Positions 36,435 through 45,943 of a DNA stretch of 64,000 bases are shown here, piece after piece (position 1 is the first letter of the stretch; each line of letters opens with the position of its first letter). The position numbers and the translations under genes are program-made. The notes under the pieces are model-generated. The model was not told the DNA's origin. It made no database searches and worked only from the letters and a program-made list of their open reading frames with translations. The stretch lies in NCBI GenBank assembly GCA_013289835.1, contig JABCZG010000008.1, positions 62,001 through 126,000 of the forward strand, read 5' to 3'. Source of the stretch: Acidobacteriota bacterium (GTDB lineage: Bacteria > Acidobacteriota > Terriglobia > Acidiferrales > UBA7541).

Positions 36435-37319
36435 TTACTGTTTTGTACCGCGGGCTCGCACGGCCTTCCGAGTGGCATCGAGCGTGAAGGTAAGAGTTTC
36501 TTTCGGTATGTCTGTAACAAAAGGACCGATCAGCCATCCTAGTCCTGTGGGGATATCCCGGGTGAGCGAGGCCACCTCGCTCTGCACGTAAACGCCGCCG
36601 TCGCGCTCTTCCATGCGCCACCAGGTTTCCATCCCCCACAAGAATCCGTCATCATCTCCGGGCTTTTTTTCGCGTTCATCGCTCTTGCCGGGGTTTTCCA
36701 CTTCCGCAATGCGCACGGCGGAGCTGCGGCTATGCGCCCGTCCCGGAGCATCGTGGAAATACTGGACTTGATGTTCGGTGTTCAGTACGACGGTAACCAC
36801 TTTGTGCCTTCGAAAGCGGAGGAAAATAAGGAAATGGTCGCCATCGCGGGATTCGATCTTTGAACGCTCCACGTCAGGGGCGTAGTAGACAGAGTGCCGG
36901 TCGTAGTCCTCAAGAACGTCCAGAACGTCGCGGAGTTTCGCTCCCGGAATGAATACCACGCCTGTCCAATGATGAATCATGCCGTTGGGGCACGAAATTG
37001 TGCCGCCGTTCTCGCGCGTTTCCAATTTCTGCATTTTCACTTCACCGCGCTTCAATGCGGCGTACGCCTCGGAGCGCTGAGGTTCGGATAGTCCATCCAC
37101 CCAAAGCAGCTCTGTTCCGCGCTTCAGTTCCGCTTCATTGCGCGCGTCCGTCAGCTTTATGTAGTGTTCGAAGGCCTGCTGCGTCTCTGATTTCAATTTT
37201 GGCTGCGCAGGTTCGGCCGCTGCTGCTGTAGGCATGCAAGCCTGAAGTGCTGCTAACGTGGTCAGAAGAAGCGCCATTGTTCTTGCGGTCTTGCCGACTA
37301 TGGACTTCACCTGTCGCAT
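36435..37319 (-). CDS. Exported START/SRPBCC-like protein
   Basis: A 294-residue exported protein. The signal sequence contains LQAC, a possible lipobox, then AAAAEPA. The C-terminal half (about 110-290) has the alternating hydrophobic strands and KIESRDGDHFLIFLRFRRHKVVTVVLNTEHQVQYF segment of a helix-grip lipid-binding fold. No catalytic residues evident. The long structured region upstream (37441-37680) could be its leader. Confidence 0.62.
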   Translation of the reverse strand: MRQVKSIVGKTARTMALLLTTLAALQACMPTAAAAEPAQPKLKSETQQAFEHYIKLTDARNEAELKRGTELLWVDGLSEPQRSEAYAALKRGEVKMQKLETRENGGTISCPNGMIHHWTGVVFIPGAKLRDVLDVLEDYDRHSVYYAPDVERSKIESRDGDHFLIFLRFRRHKVVTVVLNTEHQVQYFHDAPGRAHSRSSAVRIAEVENPGKSDEREKKPGDDDGFLWGMETWWRMEERDGGVYVQSEVASLTRDIPTGLGWLIGPFVTDIPKETLTFTLDATRKAVRARGTKQ

Positions 37320-38181
37320 GAATCCATCACGTTACCCCACGTGACCAACTCTAATTCATACATTTGATTGGATGCGGTAAAAGCTGCCCGCTTACGGCGC
37401 TTGTGGAGTGCAAACCGGAGGCCGATGGATGCACAAAAACGAAAAGGGCCTGAATTCAGGCCCCGCTCGATTACCTGCTCATTCGCCAGCTAGAGGAAGA
37501 AAAAAGTGGCGGGTTGGGAAGCTCGCACACGACTCCTTGCGGAGCCGCTGTCCCCGCGCGGCCCCCAACCCGTTCTTCAGAGACTACGCATGTGTGTTGG
37601 GGAGGCCAATGGGTCAGCGGAGCCACGAAACGGGGTACGTGGGTTGTAGTACAGCGGACCCATTTCTAGCCTGGCTTACAACATTGCATGGAAAATAAGT
37701 CCATCTGATTCAGTAAGATAGGAACTCGGGCAGGGCCTGTAGAGACGCTAGGAACTCGAATAGTACTATCCTTGGCCATGCGCGAGAGTAGCTTCCAAAA
37801 GGCCCTCTCGATTTCGAGCTATCTCTCCTGGTGCTCCAATCACCTATCCGCGGCCATTCACGCCGCGCGCCCAAGTGGCGCGTCAGCGCGACGACCGCTA
37901 CGGCTGCGAGTTCGAGGGGCAAGCGGTAAGCAGTAAGCAGGAAGCGATCCTTGCTGGTTTCGGTGCCCATCGGCGTGAATCCACCTGCCATGTCTCTTGG
38001 GAGGGCGGCGCGGGTGAGAGAGTCCAGGGAGCCCGCGCCGCATATGGGACGTGTTTCATCTGTGCAGACCGCACCCTACCCCCGGTTATTCCCGGTTTTT
38101 TTCGCTTACCTACCCCTTTCCTGAATCGTCACATCTAAGGATAGATTGGGAATAAACTACCAGTGCAGGCGGTCCCTACTA
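37320..38181. other. Gene-free stretch with RNA-like structure
   Basis: 862 nt without a convincing gene. 37435-37680 is highly self-complementary (see the RNA entry). 37681-38145 shows nothing that I recognise. The plus-strand ORF at 37408-37698 is only a shadow of the RNA-like region. Confidence 0.6.
37441..37680 (-). ncRNA. Candidate structured RNA (unknown class)
   Basis: Minus-strand fold supported by exact complementarity: a closing helix between 37666-37675 and 37485-37493 (one bulge); a hairpin between 37657-37664 and 37608-37615 with inner stem 37638-37642/37623-37627; a helix between 37596-37607 and 37560-37569 (bulged); and an alternative, mutually exclusive helix 37564-37571/37511-37518 enclosing a GCAA tetraloop hairpin (37531-37546) whose G-U pair favours the minus strand. 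A run of six T (37500-37505) follows the last helix, and an 18-bp palindrome 37446-37463 followed by TTTTCGTTTTT completes a terminator. The roughly 190-nt body would fit a 6S-like RNA or a leader that switches between two helices. Family not identified. Confidence 0.45.
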
Positions 38182-38748
38182 ATGAGTGGCTCTGACCAGG
38201 GAAGAGGCTCGGACGTGCTGGATGTGCAGGAGCGCGCGCGCTTCGAACAGCTAGTTTTGCCGCATCTGGACGCCGCCTTCAATCTCGCAAGATGGCTCCT
38301 GAAGAGTCGCGCGGATTCGGAAGATGTCGCTCAGGAGGCCATGCTTCGCGCCTTTCGTTTTTTCCGTGGATTTCACGGAGGAGACGCGCGTGCGTGGCTT
38401 TTGCAGATTGTGCGCAATACTTGTTATACCTGGTTGGAGAAGAATCGCCCTGTGGAACTCATGACTGAATTCGACGAAGAGATGCATCCGCAGCCCAGCG
38501 TGTCTCCGGAATCGTTAGCCATTGCGGGAGACAATCGAGAGCGCTTAACCCGCGCTCTGGAGACGCTGCCGCCGCGCTTTCGCGAAGTATTGGTTCTTCG
38601 CGAGCTGGAAGGCTGCTCTTATAAGGAGATCGCGGCCATCACTGCGATTCCTATCGGTACGGTGATGTCTGCCCTTGCTCGCGGCCGTCAGCGTCTGCAG
38701 CGCGCGCTCACGCACGCCTCCCCGCAGGAGGCTTCCCGTGAGCTGTGA
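38182..38748 (+). CDS. ECF-type RNA polymerase sigma factor
   Basis: A 188-residue ECF sigma factor: region 2 (SEDVAQEAMLRAFRFF), region 4 (LPPRFREVLVLRELEGCSYKEIAAITAIPIGTVMSALARG). It overlaps the anti-sigma gene by 11 nt, a classic pair. ATG 38182 is used; an in-frame start at 38146 would add a Cys-containing tail unlike the family. Confidence 0.92.
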   Translation: MSGSDQGRGSDVLDVQERARFEQLVLPHLDAAFNLARWLLKSRADSEDVAQEAMLRAFRFFRGFHGGDARAWLLQIVRNTCYTWLEKNRPVELMTEFDEEMHPQPSVSPESLAIAGDNRERLTRALETLPPRFREVLVLRELEGCSYKEIAAITAIPIGTVMSALARGRQRLQRALTHASPQEASREL

Positions 38749-39493
38749 TTACACGCGCACCGTGCTGCACGGCTATCTCGATGGCGAGCTGGACGCCACG
38801 CGCGCCGGGGAATTTGAACGGCACTTGGAAACGTGCCGGGAATGCGCCAATACCCTGGGGGCGGAGGAAGCTCTGCGGTCTTCCCTCCAAAGCTCCGGTC
38901 TTTACGAACACGCTCCGGTATCGCTGCGCAAGAAGATTCGAGCGGATCTGGATGCCGCGACCGCACCGGCGGTGACTTCCTGGGTTCCGGTTTGGCGATG
39001 GCTCGCTGTCACCGCCGCGATCCTGCTGGTCGCCTCCGTGTCCTGGTATGCGTGGCCCCGCCTTCAGAATAGCGCGGCTTCTTCGCCAGTGACCGCGACG
39101 GAGATCATTGACGCGCATGTGCGCTCGCTGCAGCCCGGCCATCTCACCGACGTCGCTTCCACGGACCAGCACACTGTGAAGCCATGGTTTGACGGCAAGC
39201 TGGCGTTTGTCCCGCCGGTAAAGGACTTCGCGGACGAAGGATTTCCCTTGGTCGGAGGCCGCCTGGACGTCCTGAGCGGCCAGAATGTGGCCGCGCTGGT
39301 CTACGCGCGCCGTAAGCACGTCATCAACGTTTTTGTCTGGCCCACGAAAGAGCCGGACACGCCGATTCATCCGCCCGGCTCGCGGCAAGGATACCAGTGG
39401 TTGCATTGGCGTCATCAGGGGATGGAATTCTGCGCCGTGTCGGACGTGTCTGCTTCGGATCTGCACGAGCTTGCTCAGCTCATTTACGAATAG
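38738..39493 (+). CDS. Zinc-finger anti-sigma factor
   Basis: A 251-residue anti-sigma factor: the N-terminal ZAS domain has Cys and the HxxxCxxC motif (HLETCRECA), then a transmembrane helix (about 88-108) and a periplasmic domain of about 140 residues. It would hold the adjacent ECF factor at the membrane. GTG 38738 follows GCAGGAGG at 38725-38732, inside the sigma gene. Confidence 0.88.
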   Translation: MSCDYTRTVLHGYLDGELDATRAGEFERHLETCRECANTLGAEEALRSSLQSSGLYEHAPVSLRKKIRADLDAATAPAVTSWVPVWRWLAVTAAILLVASVSWYAWPRLQNSAASSPVTATEIIDAHVRSLQPGHLTDVASTDQHTVKPWFDGKLAFVPPVKDFADEGFPLVGGRLDVLSGQNVAALVYARRKHVINVFVWPTKEPDTPIHPPGSRQGYQWLHWRHQGMEFCAVSDVSASDLHELAQLIYE

Positions 39494-39564
39494 ATATGGA
39501 CGTTTCGAGGCAGCGTCCAAACGGTGTGTGAAGTAGGTTTGCAGTAGCAGTCTGAGCTCAAGTT

Positions 39565-39972
39565 TTATTGCTGCGCGGGCTTGCTGTTCACGTAAGCCTT
39601 TGGAATTTTCTTCGCATAAATCAGATGGAGCGTCACACTTTTCGTCTGCCCCGGCCGAAGATTGACGTTTTTCTCCCAGTCCGAAAAAACTCCCTTTCCT
39701 GATGCTCGGATGTCGTAAATATCGGCCTTCAGTTTTGGAATCGTGAAGCGTCCCTGGGAATCCGTATGCACCACGTGCGGGGCGCTGCCGTCCGCCGATT
39801 GGTAAGACACGCTCGCGTGTGCCACTGGCTTGTCGTCCGGTCCAATCACAACCCCGCTGAGCGTTGCGTTCGCCCTGCTTTGCGGAGCGGCGGACACCCC
39901 GTGCGCCGCTGCGAGCGCCAGCAAAAGAGCCATAATGCACAAGTGTTTGCGTCTCATTCTTTTTGTCCTCAT
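39565..39972 (-). CDS. Secreted carboxypeptidase-regulatory-like (Ig-fold) protein
   Basis: A 135-residue exported protein with a signal peptide (about 1-28) and a CarbopepD_reg-like domain: ATLSGVVIGPDDKPVAHASVSYQSADG and GRFTIPKLKADIYDIRASG are the typical strands. Common as a module in acidobacterial TonB-type receptors; here it stands alone. The ATG at 39972 begins a basic N-region. Confidence 0.72.
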   Translation of the reverse strand: MRTKRMRRKHLCIMALLLALAAAHGVSAAPQSRANATLSGVVIGPDDKPVAHASVSYQSADGSAPHVVHTDSQGRFTIPKLKADIYDIRASGKGVFSDWEKNVNLRPGQTKSVTLHLIYAKKIPKAYVNSKPAQQ

Positions 39973-40268
39973 CCGTGCTCCCTCCGCGGAACACGGGGGT
40001 AAGCCACGCCCCTTGATCCAGAGGCAGACTTCACCGCATTGACTTTGAGTGTAAGGCGCTTACGACCCGTGGAATTGCTTCACGCAAGGAATGTGTCGCA
40101 GCGCCAACCTGCCACTTCGGACAGGGCTTTGACTTGTTCCATGATTGCTACAGCGCCAGGGAAAGGTGGAGCAAAACCCGGCGATGGGTGCTCAAGGCAG
40201 CGCTTTCCCCGACCCCCCCAAAACTCTATACTCCTGCAGTTCCCATTGTCCTGCCGAGGCGAATATCC

Positions 40269-40682
40269 GTGACGAAGAAGAAGTCGGTGGCCGAAACAAG
40301 GAGGCCTGCATCCGCAAAGTCCGGGAAGAATTTTCCCGCGGTGTTCACCGCGCTACAGGAGATGCTGAAGCCGTATGAGAAACACCTCAAAGTCCTCCCC
40401 TACAAACCCGAATTCTATGCTCTGGTAACGCGCCACTCGGTCCACAAGGGCAAACCGGTTTGGTTTGCCGCCATCCGCATGGGAAAGAACTACGTCAGCT
40501 ACCACTTCATGCCGGTGTACATGAATCCCGAGATGCAAAAGCGCATCCCGCCCGAATTGAAAAAACGCATGCAGGGAAAAGCCTGCTTCAATTTCAGCAA
40601 AGTTGATCCCGCCCTCTTTAAACAACTCGCCGATCTGACCGCCGCCGGCTTCGACGATTACCGCGCTTTGAAATACGTATGA
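40269..40682 (+). CDS. DUF1801-like small protein
   Basis: A 137-residue soluble protein. The HFMPVYMNPEMQKRIPPELKKRMQGKACFNF stretch resembles the DUF1801/YdhG fold, whose function is unknown. The basic, Lys-rich N-terminus (VTKKKSVAETRRPASAKSGK) is disordered-looking. GTG 40269 is chosen because GAGGCG lies at 40256-40261; the frame is open upstream to 40134 but with no domain features. Confidence 0.6.
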   Translation: MTKKKSVAETRRPASAKSGKNFPAVFTALQEMLKPYEKHLKVLPYKPEFYALVTRHSVHKGKPVWFAAIRMGKNYVSYHFMPVYMNPEMQKRIPPELKKRMQGKACFNFSKVDPALFKQLADLTAAGFDDYRALKYV

Positions 40683-40831
40683 TCCTGGCCCGCTAAAATC
40701 GTTGCTCGCAACCCCCCATCCAACTGCAGCCCTTGAATCAATTCTAGGAGCGCCGCAGGTCCTCTCCACGCGCTGGTGCAGAAGAATTGCCTTGTGTGAA
40801 ATACTAAGATTCAAGCTGTTCAGGAGTTCCG

Positions 40832-41095
40832 ATGCCGCGCTATCTCTCGCAACACACGCTCGCTTGTCTTACGCGCCAGGGCGCCGAAGCCCTCGCACAG
40901 CGGATGAAAGCGGGTGGCACGGCGCATGCCGAACGGGTCCTCGTCAACATGCTCGAGGGGAAAATGTTCGCTGAGTTCCGCGCCGATTCCCGCGAAGCCC
41001 TTGAAGGCTGGCTGAAAACCGAAGGCATGCACTACGATTTTCTGGTGCGAATTGAGTGGGAGATGCAGGGCGACACGTTGCAACCTGCGGAGTAG
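40832..41095 (+). CDS. Small protein of unknown function
   Basis: An 87-residue soluble protein, MPRYLSQHTLACLTRQGAEAL at the start, then an AERVLVNMLEGKMFAEF strand-helix that suggests a ferredoxin-like fold of the ABM/DUF4242 type. ATG 40832 follows CAGGAGTTCC. Codon use matches the neighbours. Function unknown. Confidence 0.6.
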   Translation: MPRYLSQHTLACLTRQGAEALAQRMKAGGTAHAERVLVNMLEGKMFAEFRADSREALEGWLKTEGMHYDFLVRIEWEMQGDTLQPAE

Positions 41096-41271
41096 ACAAG
41101 TCAGGAGCTCCGCCTACCAGTTCCTCCGCAAACCTCTTCCCACCGTCATATTTTGGGAACGTGCGGAGCAAACTATTTCTCGACAGGGAACACCGCTAGA
41201 ACGATTTTGGCCATTCTTTTGGCGAGGGTCTATGGTTATAAGGGGACTCATCGCGCAGAGAAAGGGACTGG

Positions 41272-42180
41272 ATGAAGAGGCTTCGCTTCCTCGTTTCGCT
41301 GATCACCAAGGAGAACGATTACCAACTCGAGCAAGCCGCCGCCGCGCAGCAAGCCTCGCACCGGCTGGGCACCGATTTAGATATCCTCTACGCCGATAAC
41401 GACGCCATCACGCAAAGCACCCAAATTCTAAAAGCGGTACAAGCCGCCCCGGAATCGCGGCCGGATGCCGTCGTGTTCGAGCCCGCGGGAGGCACGGCCC
41501 TGCCGCAGGTGGCCCGCGCTGCTGTAACTGCTGGGATCGGCTGGGTGGTCTTAAATCGCGAAGCAGACTACCTGACGGAGTTGCGCCGGTCCTCGCGCTT
41601 GCCGATCTTTGCGATCAGTTCCGACCACATCGCCATCGGCCAGATTCAAGCCCAGCAGTTTGCCGCGCTTCTTCCCCGAGGCGGTTCCATTCTCTACATT
41701 CAGGGACCCTCGGAAAACTCCGCAGCGAAGGACCGCACGGCCGGGATGCAAAAATCGCTCCCCTCGAATATCCAAGTGATTGCTCTGCGCGGCCAATGGA
41801 CGGAGGAGAGCGCTTACAAGAGCGTTACTTCCTGGCTGAAGCTCAATCTCTTGCATCGAGTCAGCATTCATCTCATCGGCGCCCAGAACGACGTCATGGC
41901 CGTGGGCGCGCGTAAAGCCTTTCTGGATCTCACCAACGTAGACGAGCGGGAGCAGTGGCTGCGGCTTCCGTTTACGGGGGTGGATGGGCTGCCAAAGACA
42001 GGGCAAACCTGGGTCCGCACGGGTTCGCTGAAGGCGACCGTGATCGTCCCGCCGAACACCGGGCAGGCCCTAACGATGCTCTCGGAAGCAATTAAGACGG
42101 GTTCGACAGTTCCTGAGCGCACCAGTACCATTCCGTCCTCCTTTCCTCCGCTCGAAAAGCTAACTGGTCAAGCCCCGTGA
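41272..42180 (+). CDS. Periplasmic-binding-protein-like sugar-binding fold, cytosolic
   Basis: A 302-residue type I periplasmic-binding fold (ribose-binding/LacI effector type): RFLVSLITKENDYQLEQAAAAQQAS, PDAVVFEP, FAISSDHIAIGQIQAQQFAALL and IHLIGAQNDVMAVGARKAF. There is no signal peptide and no DNA-binding domain, so it is not a complete LacI regulator or a typical exported receptor. It precedes an ECF sigma gene by about 140 nt and may be its effector-sensing partner; that is a guess. Confidence 0.7.
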   Translation: MKRLRFLVSLITKENDYQLEQAAAAQQASHRLGTDLDILYADNDAITQSTQILKAVQAAPESRPDAVVFEPAGGTALPQVARAAVTAGIGWVVLNREADYLTELRRSSRLPIFAISSDHIAIGQIQAQQFAALLPRGGSILYIQGPSENSAAKDRTAGMQKSLPSNIQVIALRGQWTEESAYKSVTSWLKLNLLHRVSIHLIGAQNDVMAVGARKAFLDLTNVDEREQWLRLPFTGVDGLPKTGQTWVRTGSLKATVIVPPNTGQALTMLSEAIKTGSTVPERTSTIPSSFPPLEKLTGQAP

Positions 42181-42319
42181 CCGGAATCGCCACGCAGCGT
42201 CCCAAAAGCGGTCACTATTTAGTCTAAATTTATTCCCTCGTATCGACGTTAACTATCTATTTTCTGTAACTTACGAGCGCGATGAACCTGGAGCTTGGAC
42301 TGCGTACTTGCTCTGGGTC

Positions 42320-43051
42320 ATGTGCAGCACTTCTCTATATCTGGATGGAACCGCGCGCATGGGGCTACTTCGGGAAGCCCGCAGAGGCGACCGCGAATCC
42401 CTGGCCAAACTGATCTTGCCGTATGGCCCTGGCCTGTATCTTGGAGCGTTGCGGCTGACTCGTAATCCCGCCGATGCCGAGGACGTCCGCCAGGAAGCGT
42501 TCCTGAAGGCGGTATCCCGGCTGGAACAGTTCGCAGGCTCGCCCGACGAGACGCGCGACGATCTGCGTGCTTGGGTTTCCCGCATCGCCGCAAACGCCTC
42601 TATTGACGTGATCCGCAAACGGCGGGATGGCCGGCTCTTCTCGCTGGAAGAATCCGGCGGTCCGGCCGAGGAAACGCTGGGAAGTAACGTGGCGACGCCG
42701 GAGGACAATCCTGAAGAACGTTTCGCTCGCCGCGAGATCCGCAAGCTCATGTCCGACGAAATCGCGCAACTCTCTCCGGAACTCCGGCAAGTTTGCCTGC
42801 TGCGTGACGTGTTGCAGTACTCGACGCAGGAAGTTTCGGAGAAATTGCATATTTCGGCGATGGCCGTGCGTCTGCGGCTCTTCCGTGCGCACCGCAAACT
42901 CCGAGAACGTCTTAGTGTAGCCTTGCGGCCGCAGAAAACGCGGCAAGCAGGTGCGGCGCATGTGGTTCAGGTGCCCAGGCGCGGTGAGGAGCGAATTCGC
43001 GAAGCAGGGATTCCTCTTGGTGCGTTTGCGGAATGCGCTTGTGGTGATTAA
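42320..43051 (+). CDS. ECF-type RNA polymerase sigma factor
   Basis: A 243-residue ECF sigma factor: ADAEDVRQEAFLKAVSRLEQF in region 2, LSPELRQVCLLRDVLQYSTQEVSEKLHISAMAVRLRLFRAHRKLRE in region 4. The C-terminus extends about 40 residues beyond region 4. No anti-sigma gene follows. Start uncertain: ATGs at 42320 and 42359 are both possible, and the TTG at 42308 is less likely. Confidence 0.82.
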   Translation: MCSTSLYLDGTARMGLLREARRGDRESLAKLILPYGPGLYLGALRLTRNPADAEDVRQEAFLKAVSRLEQFAGSPDETRDDLRAWVSRIAANASIDVIRKRRDGRLFSLEESGGPAEETLGSNVATPEDNPEERFARREIRKLMSDEIAQLSPELRQVCLLRDVLQYSTQEVSEKLHISAMAVRLRLFRAHRKLRERLSVALRPQKTRQAGAAHVVQVPRRGEERIREAGIPLGAFAECACGD

Positions 43052-43262
43052 AGCGGAAGCGCACGGCAATTCGTAAGCTGTACAAAGCCTCTTCTCACCC
43101 TTTTTCCCTTCGACTGCTACTCACCTCTTGGTTCATAGGTGCACCCCTCTCCGTTGTCGCTGTTGCCACATCGGAACCTAATGCCGCATACGGCGGAATA
43201 AGGAGAAGCGCATACACGCAGGGAGGAGTAGAATCGGGGCGCTTCCTCTGCCCAGGAGGACC

Positions 43263-43598
43263 ATGGAACCAGATCGCCGCCGCAGCCCCAGATATCCCTT
43301 CACCGCATCCGTGGAGATGCGCCAGGGAACCTCAGCCGACAAAATAACGGCAAGTGTCAGCGAGCTGAGCATGAATGGGTGCTACGTGCAGACTCTGTAT
43401 CCTTTCCCCGAGGGAACAACCCTCAGCGTAAAGGTATTCACCCCGACTGAATTCTTCGAAGGCCAGGCCAGCGTGATTTACACGCTGGACAATGAAGGCA
43501 TGGGCCTGATGTTCAAGGAAACCAAGCCGTATTACTTGATGGTGTTGAGAAAATGGCTCCTGGCGGCGATGATGGCAAAGAAAGAGACTGCCGGCTGA
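43263..43598 (+). CDS. PilZ domain protein
   Basis: A 111-residue PilZ protein, a c-di-GMP receptor fold: RRRSPRYPF supplies the RxxxR motif, and ELSMNGCYV corresponds to the (D/N)xSxxG motif with Glu in place of Asp/Asn. The rest is the beta-barrel. The altered second motif could lower affinity for c-di-GMP. ATG follows CCCAGGAGGACC. Confidence 0.85.
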   Translation: MEPDRRRSPRYPFTASVEMRQGTSADKITASVSELSMNGCYVQTLYPFPEGTTLSVKVFTPTEFFEGQASVIYTLDNEGMGLMFKETKPYYLMVLRKWLLAAMMAKKETAG

Positions 43599-43680
43599 TA
43601 CTTTTCCAGGAACTACATTCCCTCGCGATTCTGTTTTCTCAAAGGCAATCACCGTAATCCAGGAAATAGAAACTGTTCAC

Positions 43681-45009
43681 CTACTCTTCCAATTCCTCAA
43701 GGCGGCGTTGCTTTGGCTCGATGCCAAACATTAAAACCACCGCGGCTTGCACGATGAGCAGTCCGATCATCAGCGTGAGGACTCCTCCAATTCCGTAGGA
43801 CCGGAACAAGGCCACGGTCAGAAAGGGCGTGAGAATCGTCGCGCCGCGGCCGAAGGTGTTGCAAATTCCAGCGGCGCGCAGGCGAACTTCCGTCGGAAAA
43901 AGCTCCGGGATGTAAATGGCGAACAGGACTGACACGAGAACGTAGATCGGAACGGTCAACAAAAAACCGATGGCGAGCAACGCCCCGGGCTGGTGGATGA
44001 ATGGGTAGATTGCGCCAAGCACGATGGTGAGAAGGGATGCGCCGGCGATGGTCGGCTTGCGTCCCCATGAGTCCGCAGTGAATGCGCCGATGACCGACCC
44101 AACCGGCGCACCGAGCGACATGACAAGCGAATAGCTGAACGACGTGACGATGCTGAGCCCTTCGTGAACGAAGAAAGTGGGCAGCCAAGTCACAAAGCCG
44201 AAGATCAACGTGTTCATGACAATCAGAGTCGTTGCGCCCACGATCACGCGTGGGAGGAGCAGAGGGCTGAGCAGCGAACCGAGGTTTCGCGCGGGAGCAA
44301 CCGATAACGAAGTCACGGGCGGAGGAAGCGGGCCGTCCTGCTGCGAGACTTCGCGTTCAATCGATTGCAACAGAGCCTCCGCTTCTTCTCCTCGGCCAAC
44401 CGATTCCAGCCAACGCGGCGACTCGGGCAGCGCCTTCCGCAGATACCACACCACCAGCGCACCGAGCCCGCCCAGGATGAACATGGCGCGCCAGCCGAGT
44501 CTCGGAATGATCAGGGTTCCGAGAAGCGCTGCCACCGGCAGACCGCTTACCACGATGACATTCATGCCTCCCAGCCATTTGCCTCGCGCCTGCGGCGGGA
44601 CAAACTCCGTCATCGTCGAATATCCCACGACGTTTTCCGCGCCGAGCCCCACTCCCATCGCGAAACGCAGCAGGATCAGCACCCCCATAGAAGGCGCAAA
44701 CGCGGAGGCGAGGCAAGCGAAACCGAAAATGGCTAGATTCGCTTGATACGTAAAGCGGCGGCCATAGCGGTCCCCGAGAAATCCCGTCAGAAAAGAGCCC
44801 AGCATCATGCCGACAAAGGTGACAGACATGAATTGAGCGTTCTGACCCATGGTGGAAAAGCCACTTTTGAACGTCGCGCCGAGGACAGTCGCGGCGACAT
44901 AAATGTCAAATCCATCGAAAAACATGCCCGCGCCGATCAGCCACATGATCCGGCGATGAAACTTTGAGAGCGGGAGGCGATCGAGGCGCGCTCCGGCGTT
45001 GACGGTCAT
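43681..45009 (-). CDS. MFS transporter (sugar/aromatic acid type)
   Basis: A 442-residue major facilitator with twelve helices: GDRYGRRFTYQANLAI (loop 2-3 motif) and a late DSWGRKP motif between helices 8 and 9. The AAHS/sugar-porter type often carries aromatic acids or sugars. ATG 45009 is chosen, 7 nt after the crotonase stop; the frame from 45090 would overlap that gene. Co-transcription with the crotonase suggests a carboxylic acid substrate. Confidence 0.85.
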   Translation of the reverse strand: MTVNAGARLDRLPLSKFHRRIMWLIGAGMFFDGFDIYVAATVLGATFKSGFSTMGQNAQFMSVTFVGMMLGSFLTGFLGDRYGRRFTYQANLAIFGFACLASAFAPSMGVLILLRFAMGVGLGAENVVGYSTMTEFVPPQARGKWLGGMNVIVVSGLPVAALLGTLIIPRLGWRAMFILGGLGALVVWYLRKALPESPRWLESVGRGEEAEALLQSIEREVSQQDGPLPPPVTSLSVAPARNLGSLLSPLLLPRVIVGATTLIVMNTLIFGFVTWLPTFFVHEGLSIVTSFSYSLVMSLGAPVGSVIGAFTADSWGRKPTIAGASLLTIVLGAIYPFIHQPGALLAIGFLLTVPIYVLVSVLFAIYIPELFPTEVRLRAAGICNTFGRGATILTPFLTVALFRSYGIGGVLTLMIGLLIVQAAVVLMFGIEPKQRRLEELEE

Positions 45010-45016
45010 AGGGAGT

Positions 45017-45775
45017 TCACTTCGTCCTCGCCAGCACGGCCAGGCTGCCAGCGACAAGGGCTTCTGCGGCAAGCCGGCAATTTTCATCAAACGAATTCTG
45101 TTGCGCGTTTTGGAAAAACTGTTTGCAGCGGCGCGCGGCGGATGGTTCCAACGAGAGAATGCGCTTGACGAGTGAGTTCGTCTCCATGGAGAGACGCTTG
45201 AGAGGGACGATTTGCGAAATCAGGCCGATTTGCAGCGCGCGCCTCGGTTCGATGGGATCACCAAAGAGCACCAGTGGAAAAGCGAAGCGCGGCAAGGTGT
45301 ACTCGCCCAGGTACGCCATGATGGCCGCGGGAGCGAGACCATGATGCATCTCGGGAAATCCCAGCTCGGCACGCTCAGCGACGAGGACGAAATCGCATAG
45401 AATTGCCAGACCAAAACCGAATCCGAAGGCGTCGCCTTGCACCTCTGCAACGCTAATCAGAGGCGAACCACGCAGAGCCCGCTTGAATTCGAGGATACGA
45501 GCGGCTTCATGCCGAATGGACGCTTCATCACGTCCGGCGCGCTCGCGCCCTGTGCAGAAAACTTTGCCGCGTGCGCATATCCGCAACACCCGCGCACTGG
45601 GCTGAGACGATTCAGAACGAAGTTCCTCAAGCATCGCGTCAAACATCGTGCCGGTAACTTCGTTCCCGTGCGCAACGTTGTTCAATGTAAAGCTTAGAAC
45701 GTCGCCTGCTCGCGCAACGATCACTTCCGCAGGGGCGGCAGGCCTGGAAGTATCGCGCGGCTTTGCTTTGGACAT
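45017..45775 (-). CDS. Enoyl-CoA hydratase/isomerase family protein
   Basis: A 252-residue crotonase-fold protein. GDAFGFGFGLAILCDFVLVAERAELGFPEMHHGL corresponds to the oxyanion-hole and helix region. The usual GAAFGGG is GDAFGFG, and the second catalytic acidic residue (normally in the PE(V/I) segment) is an E in FPEMHHG. Activity may be that of a hydratase or a different crotonase reaction. Start at ATG 45775; the frame continues 18 nt upstream. Confidence 0.8.
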   Translation of the reverse strand: MSKAKPRDTSRPAAPAEVIVARAGDVLSFTLNNVAHGNEVTGTMFDAMLEELRSESSQPSARVLRICARGKVFCTGRERAGRDEASIRHEAARILEFKRALRGSPLISVAEVQGDAFGFGFGLAILCDFVLVAERAELGFPEMHHGLAPAAIMAYLGEYTLPRFAFPLVLFGDPIEPRRALQIGLISQIVPLKRLSMETNSLVKRILSLEPSAARRCKQFFQNAQQNSFDENCRLAAEALVAGSLAVLARTK

Positions 45776-45943
45776 GCCGGGAACGGTATACAAGAGACGG
45801 AGCGACTGTCAAATTACCGCTTGGGATGGATCTGAAGTGTCTTACTTCTCATTCGAAGCCTTGCATCGCAATGTCGCCGAAACACACTTCCAGCGATTTG
45901 TTCACGGAGAGGGAAGAAACGGCGGGAACCGGGTCTGTTTCGA

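Noticed and set aside
37441..37680. Identification as 6S RNA or RNase P RNA
   Set aside because: Size fits 6S, but the fold found is branched rather than rod-like, and no RNase P or SRP consensus was seen; left as unclassified.
37408..37698. Plus-strand ORF of 96 residues
   Set aside because: It lies on the strand opposite the structured RNA candidate, has Arg/Pro-rich random composition and no ribosome site.
38708..39994. Long minus-strand ORF of 428 residues
   Set aside because: Antisense to the anti-sigma gene and the secreted protein; composition is typical of a GC-rich shadow frame.
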